Assembly (NCBI GenBank): GCA_013365325.1
Contig: JABVXV010000046.1
Span: forward strand, 248,001 to 312,000
DNA from: Dipetalonema caudispina
Lineage: Eukaryota > Nematoda > Chromadorea > Rhabditida > Onchocercidae
Length of the DNA: 64,000 bases
Direction of reading: 5' to 3'
In this document: positions 1-11,865 of the stretch, piece after piece
How the letters are laid out: every line of letters begins with the position of its first letter
Numbering within the stretch: position 1 is the first letter of the stretch
Position numbers and translations under genes: made by a program
Notes under the pieces: model-generated
Database searches by the model: none
Told to the model about the DNA's origin: nothing
Seen by the model: only the letters and a program-made list of their open reading frames with translations

Positions 1-46
1 ATTCTACCACACGGAGTATCGCTACGAAAAGTCAAAGTAGTATAAA

Positions 47-125
47 CATGTGTTCGGAGTGGTTAAGGTCACGGATGCACGAATGCACTACTCTGAAGGC
101 GGAGATTCCAACCCTTTCCCTGATC
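47..125 (+). other. tRNA-Ser/Leu-like relic or tRNA-derived repeat
   Basis: The bases CGGAGTGGTTAAGG at about 57-70 match the A-box and D-arm of nematode type II tRNAs (tRNA-Ser or tRNA-Leu). They are followed at about 80 by CACGAATG, which could be a decayed anticodon arm, and by GGAGATTCC where the T arm should be. The T arm does not match GGTTCGANNCC and I could not fold a full acceptor stem. A dead tRNA copy or tRNA-derived SINE is more likely than a working tRNA. Confidence 0.3.
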
Positions 126-1246
126 CTTGTTTGCAATTGTTCAAAGAGTAAAATATTTTATTTGACCAAACAGTAATGTAATCAATCTATGTTCATCAAT
201 AGCATAACATTCCTTAAAGATTTCCTGCAAACATTATCGATTTAACAGAGAGGAACGAACATCCAATCCATACAAACATTACAAAGTTATAATCCGAATT
301 CGAGAATCCCGGGGGACAGATGATATTAATCTATGGAAAAAATGTGATCATTCGAGGAAGGCAGTCCTCTCATTTTCATCTTCACTATGAATTAATTGTG
401 AGATAGGAAGTAAAGTGTATAGTTAATCGCTTAACTAAATTATGGCCACATCGGCATGGAGTCATTTAAACCTCCTTGTTAAAAGACATTAATGATGTAT
501 TAATAAAATCTAAACCTTGAAGTGAACAAAAACGAAGTAATAGTTGCATTTAATATGAAAGATTCCCGATTAGTGTTAAATTTATTAAATACGGAGTGAA
601 GAGAGGAAATTTCATGACACTTCAATCAATCTACTAGATCATCTATTGAAAAAAACTACACAAAAGCTTTTTCTTCGTTCGAAACATCATTTCATTTTTA
701 TTTTGAAAATGATGAAGACTATTTTGTTTATATCATTCAGAATGATAGATGTAAACAAAACACTGTAAAGCAACACTTTCCCAACTGATTTATCCATCCC
801 TGAAATTACGTTTTATTTTTTTGAAAATTTAAATGTTATCCGATTGATTACATTTATATTTTGAGATATGATTTTCATATTACTAAGCGCAACCCGCAGT
901 ATGTAAACGAAGTGATAACGAGACGGAGACAGGGAAACTTCAATAATCGTCAATACTTTAAATATCAACATGATTTATAAAAAGTATTCTCTTTGCTGAG
1001 TGCTACCACATTTGATGACACTTGTCAAAACATACATGCATCATCCGATCCATAAATTCAATCATATCTGCGTAATATCTTCTGAATTTTCATAATTTCA
1101 AAACATTCTTATATCGTTCATATGTATATTGATTTAGTGCCTTATATAAATCACAATGAGATTCTATGTTTTAAAGCATAATAGATGAGTTAAACAGTTG
1201 GACATTTCATTGAAGAAACTGCTTTCAGTAAAAGATCTGATTGCCA

Positions 1247-1300
1247 CCAAAATAGTCATTGCGTAATTGAACAATCCCAAAATAGTCATTACGTAATTGA
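1247..1300. repeat. Two-copy tandem repeat, 30-base period
   Basis: A 24-base unit starting CCAAAATAGTCATT occurs at 1247-1270 and again at 1277-1300 with a single mismatch (GCGTAA versus ACGTAA). It lies in non-coding sequence. Confidence 0.8.
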
Positions 1301-2851
1301 GAGTTTGATAAATTGAATTCTTGAATTTATTTATGGAACTATTTAAGAAATGAGTTAATGTGATAACATCGTTCAAAGAGATGAGGTCAGTTGCGGATGA
1401 GATCCTTATCACCAAATTTTTGGCTGCGTGATTTTGCTAATAATGAGGTTAAAATAGCAAAAATTCCACAAATGAGCACTTCGAAGTTGTTGGAAAAGTT
1501 CCCTACTCAAATTTAAATATTAACAGTGCCCGATGAAAATGTTTGCTCTCTCCTATTTTTCTGAAGATAGTAGAAGTATCTTCTTTCTTGAAGAAAAGTC
1601 ATATAATATCAGATAACATTTGGCACTTTCCATACTCTCCAAGCTCAGAACAATATGAAGCAAAAGAAATGTGGTCTTAATAAGTTAAATGATAAAGTAC
1701 CGAAACTATTCATTAATCATAGCTCTTCCACTTTTTGACATTCCTCACAATCATGATTTTTTCTCGCTTTCCCATAAAAACAAATTGTAGCAAATGACCG
1801 AACGCAACGAACTCAAACCTATGTAGCAACCTAAACAGAAATTCTGAACTCATCTCAATGTATCACTACAGGCAGTTTCTTGATTACGATTCAATTCCTG
1901 CATCAACTTCATCCTTTACCTTACATATTCGTATAGTAAATAATGATTCGGTGAAGCCCACAAACCTACCTGTTCAACCTGTTCTAGTCTGAATCTCTCA
2001 GCTGGACACCTAAGAATGATGGCTGTTCTTAGCATTCCAAACCAGCACCACTCTATTGCTCTGAATTTTTATTTTGCAAATGAAAACACAAAAGGAAGTA
2101 ATGTTATAATTATGATATCCCTCATCAACTGCACCGCACAACGCTCAGGTATGGTGTCCTAAGAACAAACATCTTAAGCGCTAACTAATAAACTCTAGAA
2201 TAAAACATCGTTTTGTTGAAATCCATCAAAAAGCAATCTTGTAAAACCCATAGTTCAAGAAAGCTTTAGATTCGGAAAGACAAGAATGGAAATTAAATTT
2301 TAAGATAGAATTTAATCAATTTAACTTTATCACGTCGGATTAGTTCGACTGTAAATTAAATATTACTTAATAAAGAGTGCTATTAAGATCTCTCCTAATA
2401 AATGTATATTTTACAATCACTAAGCACTCAGTTTAAACACATATATCCCGCAAATTCCAGGTGAACACAAAAGCATTGTTTCGCGTCGACTGGAGACCCA
2501 AGTGGAACTAATCAGTGAAAGTATAACTAGAAGGTAGATTGAACAGAATGATCTGACCAGCAGCATTCTAGGAGAGATATCACATTAATTTTAAGCAAAA
2601 CGATAGGGGAATAAAGTAACAGACTTTTAAACGCTAGATAATAGTTTAACAAGCCTTGACGTGATGTTGTCCAGTTTGATATCTCTCAGAACTTTTCTAA
2701 TTTGAAAAAACGAACAAGCTTTTCATCAATATTTGTACCATCTTGATAAACTTATACTTCAAAGAGAAAATAAATTGCAAAGATAGATGGAATAGACAAA
2801 TACATTTTTTAACACAAGACTTGAGATAACATCTTGGTAAGATAAACATAT

Positions 2852-5800
2852 TTATAACAATATTATACGTGACTTCGAATCAAGAATTTGCTGTCTATAC
2901 TGTGAAAAAGGATTATTCAAAGAATCCACTGTCTGAGAGTTAGAAACATCTGCAGTCACAGCATAATTACTCCTTGAAGCTGTCAATTTAAATTTTTGAA
3001 GCAGTGAAATGAAATCATCTGTTTTGCTGAATAGGTGGTCATCGGATTTCGACGGATACATGTGAGATACCTGAAATCGTTACCCTTTTTTCATCTTTGA
3101 TGTAGTATATTTCTATTTTTATTCTCATCACTACTTCTCTTTATCATTTTGTCAATGTTGAGCTGCTCAATCTCGTATCGAATTACAGTATATACGTTAC
3201 TTACAATCAAACATTTCTGCTTAAGCTACTAATAGTTCCGACGACTTAGCGTCTATACTTTAATATACTAAGAAACACAGCTCAACTAATTTAATCTTAA
3301 TGTTTTTCTAGTAAGGAAAATCTTCTGTTACTTTTCTGAAACTTGATTTTAACATAGTCAAGGAGAAAATGATTAACAAATAATTTAAAAGCAATTAATC
3401 GATACTTTAAGCAAATTTTGCTCTTCTTGCGATCGGTCGTCCTTTTTCCCACTTAGTTTGGAAATTCCAGATTCTACAGAAACTGTAGCAGAATCGCCAG
3501 GTAAAGTACACTTCATGATTGAAATTATGTCGTCTGCAGCACGTATATTTTTCTAAAGTAGAAAATGGCGCTATGAGAAGAATCGAAAAGAATACAGAAG
3601 TAAATTTTACACGTTAAATAGCAGAAAAGTGCTGATCTTATGCAGACATGAATATACCTCTACGGAGGAAGTTATCGCATCATCAATGCTGTTATCCAAC
3701 TTCGAGAAAGTGGCGTGTTCAAACTGTGATCTTGCAGAGCAGTCAGCTCGAGATCGGAAAACCGATGCCACCATATTCATCATTCTTCTCCTAAATAAAG
3801 AGGTAATAGGACATCCGCAAAAAACATGAGAGATTTGAAGAATGTTAAAAGATAAAAACGTAAAAAAAACCTACTTGTTTCTATTAGTTATTCCTGATTT
3901 GCTCAATATTGGAACATAAGAAAAACTGACAACATATCCAGCCAACGCCATCGTCACCTTTATCTGTTCACCAATTGCTTGAATATACTCATCTGCTTCG
4001 TCTTCCGTCCTGAGTAGAATTGCAACATTGTTGAACAAACGCGTTTTCGCTGCTCTCCAGGTAAATAGTTCACCTGACTTTGAGCATAATCTGTAAAACT
4101 ACAAATAATTTTTTGGAAACAATATAAAATAAAGTAATCATTGTATTACTTTTTATTGAGGCTAAACAGTATTGATAATATCTTTAAATCGCTTCCGCAA
4201 CTAGTCCACCAATCATTTAATTACTCTGCGCTCTTGGTAGTGGCTACAGTTTTGACTAACGAACCTTAGATGAGTTCTTGATGATCTGCTCAACCGCCCG
4301 TATTCTAAACCTTTAATTTCATCGAAACTGATACGCTTTACATCTGAGAGTTTCGTATCATCATCATAGGATGCAGCTATTAGAATCGTTCTGGAAAACG
4401 ATGTAATAAAATAACTATCTTTTGGAAAGAGAGAAACGAATCAAAGTTTCGAAGACGAACTTTGTCAAAACCAAGACGCTATCAATTTGATCAGTATTAT
4501 TTGACCCTTCAATCAAGGCCCATCCACCAACAAGTATCTCTTTCTCAGGAAGAATGAAAAGTATTGCCTCGCGGACCAGCCGACCTATGCTTTCAACTTC
4601 TTCTTCATCTTCTTCATCTTCAAACTGTTCACCTTGTGATTCGCCTGCATCCAAAGACTTTCCTTAAAAATAAGTAAAGAAATTCGGAAAATCGTCAGTT
4701 AAATCATCAATACTATAAATAATCATATATTTTTTCAACTCGTAAAGGAATTAAGTAAAACGGTGATTAAAATTACCCAGGAGAGCATCAACTGCAAGCT
4801 GTCGCTGTGCATCCCTCATATGAGATAAATAGTACCGCGAAGCTGAATTGTACCCATCCTTAACTATACCCACCAAATTCCGTTGACCACTTCGCGTAAT
4901 ATCCCCTTTCAAGGCATCCGTGCCAGCATACTTCAAAGATATACTGCTATTTTATATATTAAAAGCACAAATTGAAAAATGAAAAACATTAAATTCCACT
5001 TGTCCTAGTCACTTTTTCGTTCAGTACTTTAAATGTGCAAGTACTGAGTAGAAAAGCAGTAAAAAGTGTTGACAAATATAAGATTAACAGTTTGATTTTC
5101 AAGAAAGTTTGAAAGATGAAAAGAAAAAAGAACGATACCTGCCTCGAAATAGCATCACCATTATCAGCCCACATCGTTTGTAACGCCTGAATAAGTTCAA
5201 GTGGGGCATCTGTCTGAGGGCCAACAATGCCTAATTTCTGTGCCTGGACAAGGCATAATGCTTGTGATATTGCACACTAAATTTATAACTATTTTAATTA
5301 TACTGATAACAAAAAACAAATGTGACATCATAAGTAAACTATTGCCAGAAAGAGAGAAAAAAAGCTGTTGTGACATATATGCTTTGTTAGTTCTACTGCT
5401 ATTTTATTAAAAATTAACCTATTAAAAATTGCTGAACTTTTATTTCTAAGTACGGAAGTGAATGAAATTAAAAGAACACCACCTGTACAACATTGGTTCT
5501 ATCCAGACAATCTACACAATTTGTTCGGATAACACCTTGTTGCTGGCGTACTATTTCGCCACATTTATCAACCCAACAAAAACCTATAGAAGAAATTTGC
5601 TCAGTCAAAGCTGAGATCAACTCCGCGACCTGGAAATACTTCCATTTCATTTGCAATAAAAAATTAAAAGTTTATTCATAAATTCTGGAATAAACCTATA
5701 GTATTTATGGACTTGATTTTTACTCAAGTACTGCATTCAAAAGGTATGAAAAAGCAACAAAAAGCGGCTCACCTTGTGAAAGCGAAGTCCTCGACAACGA

Positions 5801-8598
5801 AAATGAAAATCGTATGTAAAATAGGCAACATCTGGAGAATTCATGTGAAGAATATGTTGCAGAAAGCTCAGTGCAAGCTGCATTTCTCTGCAATAAATTG
5901 ACTGGAAACTAAGCATTTTTCCAGATCAACAATACAGTCATTTAGTGGGTTGATTTTTTAACATGAAAGTATATATGAAGTTGAATATTATAAGAACGCG
6001 CCTTCCTGTCTGTTCCACTAAATTAACAATAGTTAAAGGTGAGCCATAAGTTTCTGTCATTTTCGTAATGTGTTTATTGAAAGCTGGGTAAGAATCAGTG
6101 AACGTTTTGCTTATCACAAGTGGTGGACGATAACGATATCCTTGTTGAGTCCAGAAAACTGGAACAGATCCTCGTATCTGAACATATTTCATTTAAGCGC
6201 AAATAATGCACACTGCAGTTTATTGAAGTAAAACAATATATCGTAATATCTCTATCTCCGTTTTTATCATATGAAGCATTTTTCTACTAAATTTGAAATT
6301 TCTAAAAGCGTGTGTTCCAAACAAAATACTTACTTGGACAAATGAGAGACAGTGGCCAAAAACTGTTAGCACTACTTCAGTTTCCACGAAATTGGCAACA
6401 TAACCATTTTCATCGATACCCCGTTTCAGATACCGTACACCAGCACAATTTATAGATCGCCTTGATATCAGCGTTACTATCAACTTTGTTTCAGCCTCAA
6501 CTGATACCTTTCTGGTATAAAAATTTGTATGGTTTAAATGTATAAAACCGGATTATTTCACAAAGGAAACGTTTTTTTATTACTCAGATTCCTTAAGTAA
6601 TGTTTGGAAAAGTAACAATACAACACTACCCAAAGTTACACTTGTAAATGAGAGAGTAGAAGATTTTCCACGTCAACGGGATAGATTATATTCTGAAAAA
6701 ATATTGTTCACATGCTAATGAAACTTTCGCGATTTCCATCAAGCAGTTCAAAAATTGCGTCTATCTTATCACATAAAAGAATGTCGTTAATTTTCTGAAA
6801 ATTTCGAGTCATTTTTTTTTTTTTTTTTTTGAAATACCAAAAATTAAAAAACAAAAAATTAAAAACCAACCTTTCAGCGACAAAGCCTTGGCATACTGGA
6901 ATGATCCATTCTTCAGTTCCTGGATGAGGGAAGCCATCATCGTTAAAGAGATCAGAAAGCAATGCATAGTTCCAAAAAAACCACTTATTCGTACGTCTTG
7001 TTGAAAAGTTACTATAACTGACGTTATTCACTTAATGCAATTCAACAATGTTATTTTTAGAAACTCCACCACGAATTAGATCCGCCTTAACAAATATATT
7101 GTTGGTAACTTACAACAAATCAATGAAGTAACAACATCGTTGTCTAATACTCAATAATAATGAGCTCATCAAAAATACTAAAGTTAAATTTGAAAAGAAC
7201 AGTCTCATACCTTTGGGTATTTAATGTGATATCTCTTTTGAAACAAATATAGAAGTCGCCACCATTAAAAAGCCGTAGAATTTCATCAATCAATCGAACC
7301 GAATTTCCTTTCCTCGTAACAAAATGCATTACCTTCTTTTGCGACATTTTAATCTTTTCTAATTTCGACGGAGATACAACCGGCTGCAAAAATTTTACAT
7401 CGACTGATTCTAATGATCTGAGAACTATTCAAAATTATTCGTAAAAAATCGATAGTTTTAACTTTTATATGCCGTCCCCAATAAAGATTAAGAAGTAACT
7501 GAATCCTCGACATTAATTGATGAAAACTTCAACGATGACCCCTAATCACTGATAAGAAATTAAAAATATTTCACCTTACAAGGCAGACCATTTTTCTCCA
7601 CCGGTATGGCAATGACTCTGTCAATGTGACTGATTGTTTCCTGAAACATCATTAGGTATCCATGTTAGGCTTAATTTATAAAACAAAACCAAATAATAAC
7701 ACAGTGTTTAAAAGATTAACAGCCTTGATTTCCAGAAGCACGAAAAAGCAGAACAAACAGGAAAATACACAAAAAGCCTATCTTCGGGATACAAATGAAA
7801 CGGGTAGATTCTTAATTTTCAAATTCTGCAATCATAAACTAACATTGGAGCAAGGATATGTAGCTACTGGCGTACATTCAACAACAACCAATAAATAACA
7901 TTCATTTCCTACCAAAATTTTTCCGATAAAAGCAACGAACTCGCCTAGTTCGATGGCATCAACGGATTCTGCAAAATTCAAATTTTTAGCATGGAATTTC
8001 AAAAAATGAAGTTGCAAAGAACTTTTATATTCAAACAAGTGACGAAGATATCTGAAGTATGTGAGTCGTCCGGTGGGCCATGAAAGAGAGAAATTGAGCA
8101 TTTGTTGTGAAGATAAAACCACGATTCTTTCATCCAGCAAATATTTCTATCCCAACCGGCAGAATAACTCAAATAAACAGACAAACAGGCGATTTGATAA
8201 GCCTCTAAGGATCAAACGTTCGTTGCATTAACCACTAAATAACGAGCAAAGTTTTGTAGTAAGTCGAAATTTCGATTGATGAAATAAAGGAACGATATAG
8301 AAAATCTGAACGCAATAATAATGAACAACAAATTGATAAGGAACAATAAGTTCAAAAAAAGTACTACGGTTTAAGTGTAGAAAGTATCACATTTCTTGAA
8401 TATATGCACAGATACCGTTTAGCAAGAAAAATATGACAAATGAGTGAAGGATGCAAGTCAGATTTTTTTTGAGAGAATGGATTAGATAGTAGTACCTTCT
8501 ATGGAACAAGCTGACAGTTTCATCGTTGACTTACAACATTTTAGGACACAATTTCCTTGTGCCAGGTAAAGACTGCTCGTCGTACCCAATAATATCAT
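2852..8598 (-). CDS. INPP5F: INPP5F/Sac2-type phosphoinositide 4-phosphatase
   Basis: Sac-domain lipid phosphatase of the Sac2 class, which in animals removes the 4-phosphate of PI4P on endosomes. Seventeen phase-consistent exons, high to low: 8598-8496, 7968-7844, 7640-7575, 7383-7211, 7017-6871, 6511-6334, 6177-6002, 5887-5773, 5629-5483, 5276-5139, 4930-4777, 4662-4461, 4390-4265, 4090-3875, 3790-3658, 3552-3406, 3070-2852; 854 residues in all. Seen: the N-terminal Sac segment, RGSVPVFW, catalytic [10 protein letters not shown] (C-x5-R, about Cys399 and Arg405), [12 protein letters not shown], then [10 protein letters not shown] at about 457. An hSac2 domain with GGWALIE follows from about residue 530 and separates this protein from Sac1, which ends in membrane helices. 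The C-terminal SRIILL resembles the TRIIQI end of human INPP5F (1132 residues), so the worm protein is shorter mainly in the disordered tail. The start ATG follows an in-frame TGA; an acceptor TTTATTTCAG lies 46 bases upstream. Exon 7 appears to use a GC donor. Confidence 0.9.
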
Positions 8599-8644
8599 TT
8601 TGCTCAACAGATTAGTACCAAAAAACTTATTAAGTGATCATTTC

Positions 8645-8654
8645 CTGAAATAAA
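8645..8654 (-). other. Splice or trans-splice acceptor before INPP5F
   Basis: The minus strand reads TTTATTTCAG, a close match to the nematode acceptor consensus, 46 bases before the chosen INPP5F start at 8598. It could receive a spliced leader or a 5' UTR exon. A tiny upstream frame (ATG ATC ACT TAA) lies between it and the start. Confidence 0.5.
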
Positions 8655-9360
8655 TTTCAGAAAATTATTTTGTGGTTTACACGACTTTCGAAGATTAGTG
8701 AGATAATCGCTGGTGATCAAGAAAATTAGACAGGGATATATAAAGTAGGATGCAACTGAATAAGAAGATAGAAAAACCGAATACTATATCCTATTCTTGA
8801 ATTCGTTTGTAAATTTCCGATTCATGACTTTCATAGCCATAGTAAAGTATTAAATATTAAAATCATTCACACTTATCCATCATCTTCAATAGAATGCACA
8901 AAAGAGAGGCAAAAGGGAACAGTGTTGATAGATTAATAGTGCAGTATCAACAGTTTCAACTTCACACTGATCATTCACTTTTCAGAGACATGAAAAGAAA
9001 AAGTGAAGATTGTAAAACATCATTGAACTCTGTCAAATTGAAGTAATCGAATCAGTTTATCGCAATTCGAAACTAAACCAAATCCAGTAACTTGTCGGCT
9101 TTAGTCCCCTAGAGTGGATATAATTCCTTGCAGTGCGACCCGCGGTGATATGAGGACCCATTTAATTCTCAATTTATGGCTCTACGGTCAGCATCCCGTA
9201 CTTTCTCTCTGCGGACCTCATTCGTAGAACCTCTAACCATTTTAATGCTTTCCGCGCATCATATCATCTAGGTACTTTAGTAATACTGGTAGAAATGTAA
9301 GCTGATACATTGATACTTGTTTTATACCACTTAAAGGAAAGATAAAAGAAAGTAAAGTTT
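8655..9360. other. Intergenic spacer between RPP38-like and INPP5F genes
   Basis: No coding sequence seen. It contains the 3' UTR of the RPP38-like gene and an unusual GC-richer block at about 9090-9260 whose minus strand has ATGGTTAGAGG and several short inverted motifs. I could not identify this block as a known RNA gene. Confidence 0.5.
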
Positions 9361-11082
9361 TCATCTCTTCTTTTTCTTCTTTTTTTTCTTCTTCCCAGTT
9401 GGAGTTTGCAATTCGGTTGTTACGGCAATCGGTTGAGATTTTTGCTAAAAATTAGCAAATAATCACAATAAAACAAAGAAATGAATCAGCGATAAAATGA
9501 ATGTTGTTGATTTTCCTTGACATTCGTCATTAACATCGATGCTATACAATCGTCTAAGAGATATACTTTTTACTCTCTTAAGATATATACCTTTTACAGA
9601 ACAATGTTTCGTAGTAGTTTCATGCAATATTTGGTAATGTTTGGAGATCATAAATTTGATTCACAAATCTTTCACATATCTTACATTTCCCAATGATTGC
9701 AGTGTAGTCTGATATATATTGCTAACAAAAGCTTTTTCTATAACAGCCGAAAGAGTAGATAGTTTACGAGGAGATAGGACGTTAATAAAGACGGATAAGA
9801 AAACGAACTTTATTTGAAATGCTGACAGTAGTGAATGAGTGAGCTGCCAAATCGCAGAGTTCTTTGGTGGCGGATACATCCATTAATCCTACAGCTCCTA
9901 CCATTGGCATATTAAGGGCTGTTGAAAGAGCAGTGTTTAGACCAGAGATCGCGTATACCTTCGTATTCTGTAAGCTGAAAATTATAGAATGAGTGAGCAA
10001 GTTGGAAGTTTTGTGCAGTTGTGAGAGCATTCTTACTAAATCTAATTGAGGTATCTATGAACAGATAGAAGGTTAAGCAACACTTCCAACAAACCTGATA
10101 TTTTCAAAGTACCAAAAGTCGTGAAGTATGTATCATAGAAATATCATAGTGTTTGTAATAAGATATTGTGATTCAACATAGCTCATGGGTTATTAACGAG
10201 AATCTCGTTTTTGTGATGTATTGCTCAAAAAAGAAAAAATATTCGCACTGAAATAATGTAAATCTTGTCTGCATTTCGACTGTCTGCTAAAAATTGGGAT
10301 TGAGTGGAAAAAAAGTAAGACGAACTGAGGAAACTGAGACGAGTAAAGAGTCAGTATTTGAAACAAATGACATAGTTCTCGTACCTGATAGCATACAGCC
10401 CCAAAGTAGTCGTAACCGATGATGGCTTAATTGTGACTGTATCAAAGAACACTGCTGACAACACATTCTTTTTCATATTACGTAATACCGAACGCATTCC
10501 AATCAAAGCGAACGAAGACTGTAATTTGACATATAGGTTTATAATTGTTATTAAAAGTTTCAAAATTTACGCATGAAATCTAGAAAAATAAAACTTTTGT
10601 GAAATGGTCTTCTGACTAATACATATATATGTAAAACAAATTACAGTCACATGATGTCTGTTGGATGTCAAACTTGATGCATTCCTTATCTTCCTATGCA
10701 TTTTTTATTGCATTTTCTTTCCAATTCATGTCGTTCTGAGTTCTATATATTTTACTTTGGCTATAAAACTGGTGACCAAAGTTGAATGTTATTAACTGAA
10801 AAAGCTTATAATAACCTTTCGAAGGGTTTCTGAATTTGTTTTATCCACATCGTTGTCCTCTTTTGAAACGTCTCTGCCTTCTGTTCTTTCCGGATCACAA
10901 CTCCCAAAAACACTCTGTTTCTTATGACTTCGCTTGATCTTTCCAGTCCGTTTGAAACCTTTTTCCACAAGAAATTCAGCTAAGGTCTCCAGAAACTGAC
11001 TTGAGGTATCGTAAGGTTTAATGTGCCAGTCAAATTTTAGTCTGCATTTCAAGTATGGCCTACTGTTCCGACACTTTTTCAT
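9361..11082 (-). CDS. RPP38: RPP38-like RNase P/MRP protein subunit (L7Ae fold)
   Basis: Probable protein subunit of nuclear RNase P and RNase MRP, which process pre-tRNA and pre-rRNA. Four exons on the minus strand (11082-10816, 10518-10385, 9974-9809, 9444-9361) join in phase to give 216 residues; human RPP38 has 283. The N-terminal part has a W, a run of hydrophobic helix residues (FLETLAEFLVEKG) and a basic, acidic linker, as in RPP38. The middle matches the L7Ae/L30e pattern: ALIGMRSVLRNMKK, then VTIKPSSVTT, then GLNTALSTALNMPMVGAVGL, equivalent to the family's IG-V-R-L, KP and alternating hydrophobic segments. The protein ends in an all-lysine tail (nine K and one R), typical of nucleolar RNA-binding proteins. 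The start codon lies six bases after a TTTTTTAG acceptor. Identity is by pattern only; another L7Ae-family protein is possible. Confidence 0.7.
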
Positions 11083-11088
11083 GCTTTG

Positions 11089-11099
11089 CTAAAAAATAG
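11089..11099 (-). other. Candidate spliced-leader acceptor before RPP38-like gene
   Basis: The minus strand reads CTATTTTTTAG, then six bases (CAAAGC), then the ATG at 11082. The very short spacing between acceptor and start is typical of spliced-leader addition to a downstream operon gene in nematodes. Confidence 0.5.
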
Positions 11100-11865
11100 G
11101 AAAAAATAGCGTACATGATGTTTTTAAGCTTCCTTACGATCCCTTTAAACATTTTGGGGCTTTCAAATTCATCAAGCAGGATCGATTACAACTTATTGAA
11201 TGAAGCAGAATTCAAACCCTGAGGATGCAAACAATACACTTTTAATTAATTTATGAAACAATAATTGAGCTGAACGAGAAATGATGGAATAAAATCGGCA
11301 AGAAAGGCAATATTCAGCTGAAATCAGTTCTGAAGTCCTCTTCACTAAACATTAATAGAACTTTAATTTCAAGAAACTTATCTAGCGCCAATTAAGCGGA
11401 TAATAAATGTTACTCCAACAAATAAAAAAGTATTTATTTAGCACGTTGAGATTTAGACCCCGAAAAGAAATAAGTTTTTATTCTTTAGATAAAGTACAAG
11501 AATCATTTCATAATGATAAATAATGTATCATGAAATCAATACTTACATGACTAAGTAATCTTACAAATCTTTTGTCAAACGGGTAGTCAAATTTAAATGA
11601 TTAATTAATTCGGTTTGTGGAAAATGATAGGAAAATGCATACAATAAATATCATGAAATCTGAATGTTACTAAATGAAATTCCAGTGACTTATAAGACAC
11701 ACTTCGAGAAAACATTACTTTAAAAGATTTATGTCTTGTAAAGAAGGGAAGGAGGCAGCGAAAAAAAAAGAAAGACGTTTTTATTTTAGCTTACAGTTGT
11801 GCACGAGTTTTTGGATCAGTAAGTTCGCTATATATTTTAAGTTCCTGAAGATAATAATTTATGTG
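11100..11865. other. Intergenic spacer between UBL7-like and RPP38-like genes
   Basis: No exon seen on either strand. The sequence is AT-rich and should contain the 3' UTR of the UBL7-like gene. A TAAATAAA motif on the minus strand near 11430 could be its polyadenylation signal. Confidence 0.5.

Larger units (their letters stand above)
1..2851. other. Gene-poor stretch downstream of INPP5F
   Basis: I see no supportable exon on either strand. The stretch is AT-rich and contains a tRNA-like relic near 47-125 and a short tandem repeat at 1247-1300, both listed separately. The minus-strand part next to 2851 should hold the 3' UTR of the INPP5F-like gene. The 83-residue minus frame at 1164-1415 overlaps the tandem repeat and has no recognisable motif. 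Confidence 0.6.

Noticed and set aside
6700..6830. Apparent exon with [18 protein letters not shown] in the INPP5F gene
   Set aside because: It has an acceptor, but joining it to the upstream exon (phase 2) runs quickly into a stop. The exon ending 6871 joins directly and in phase to 6511 and restores the conserved SRRS segment.
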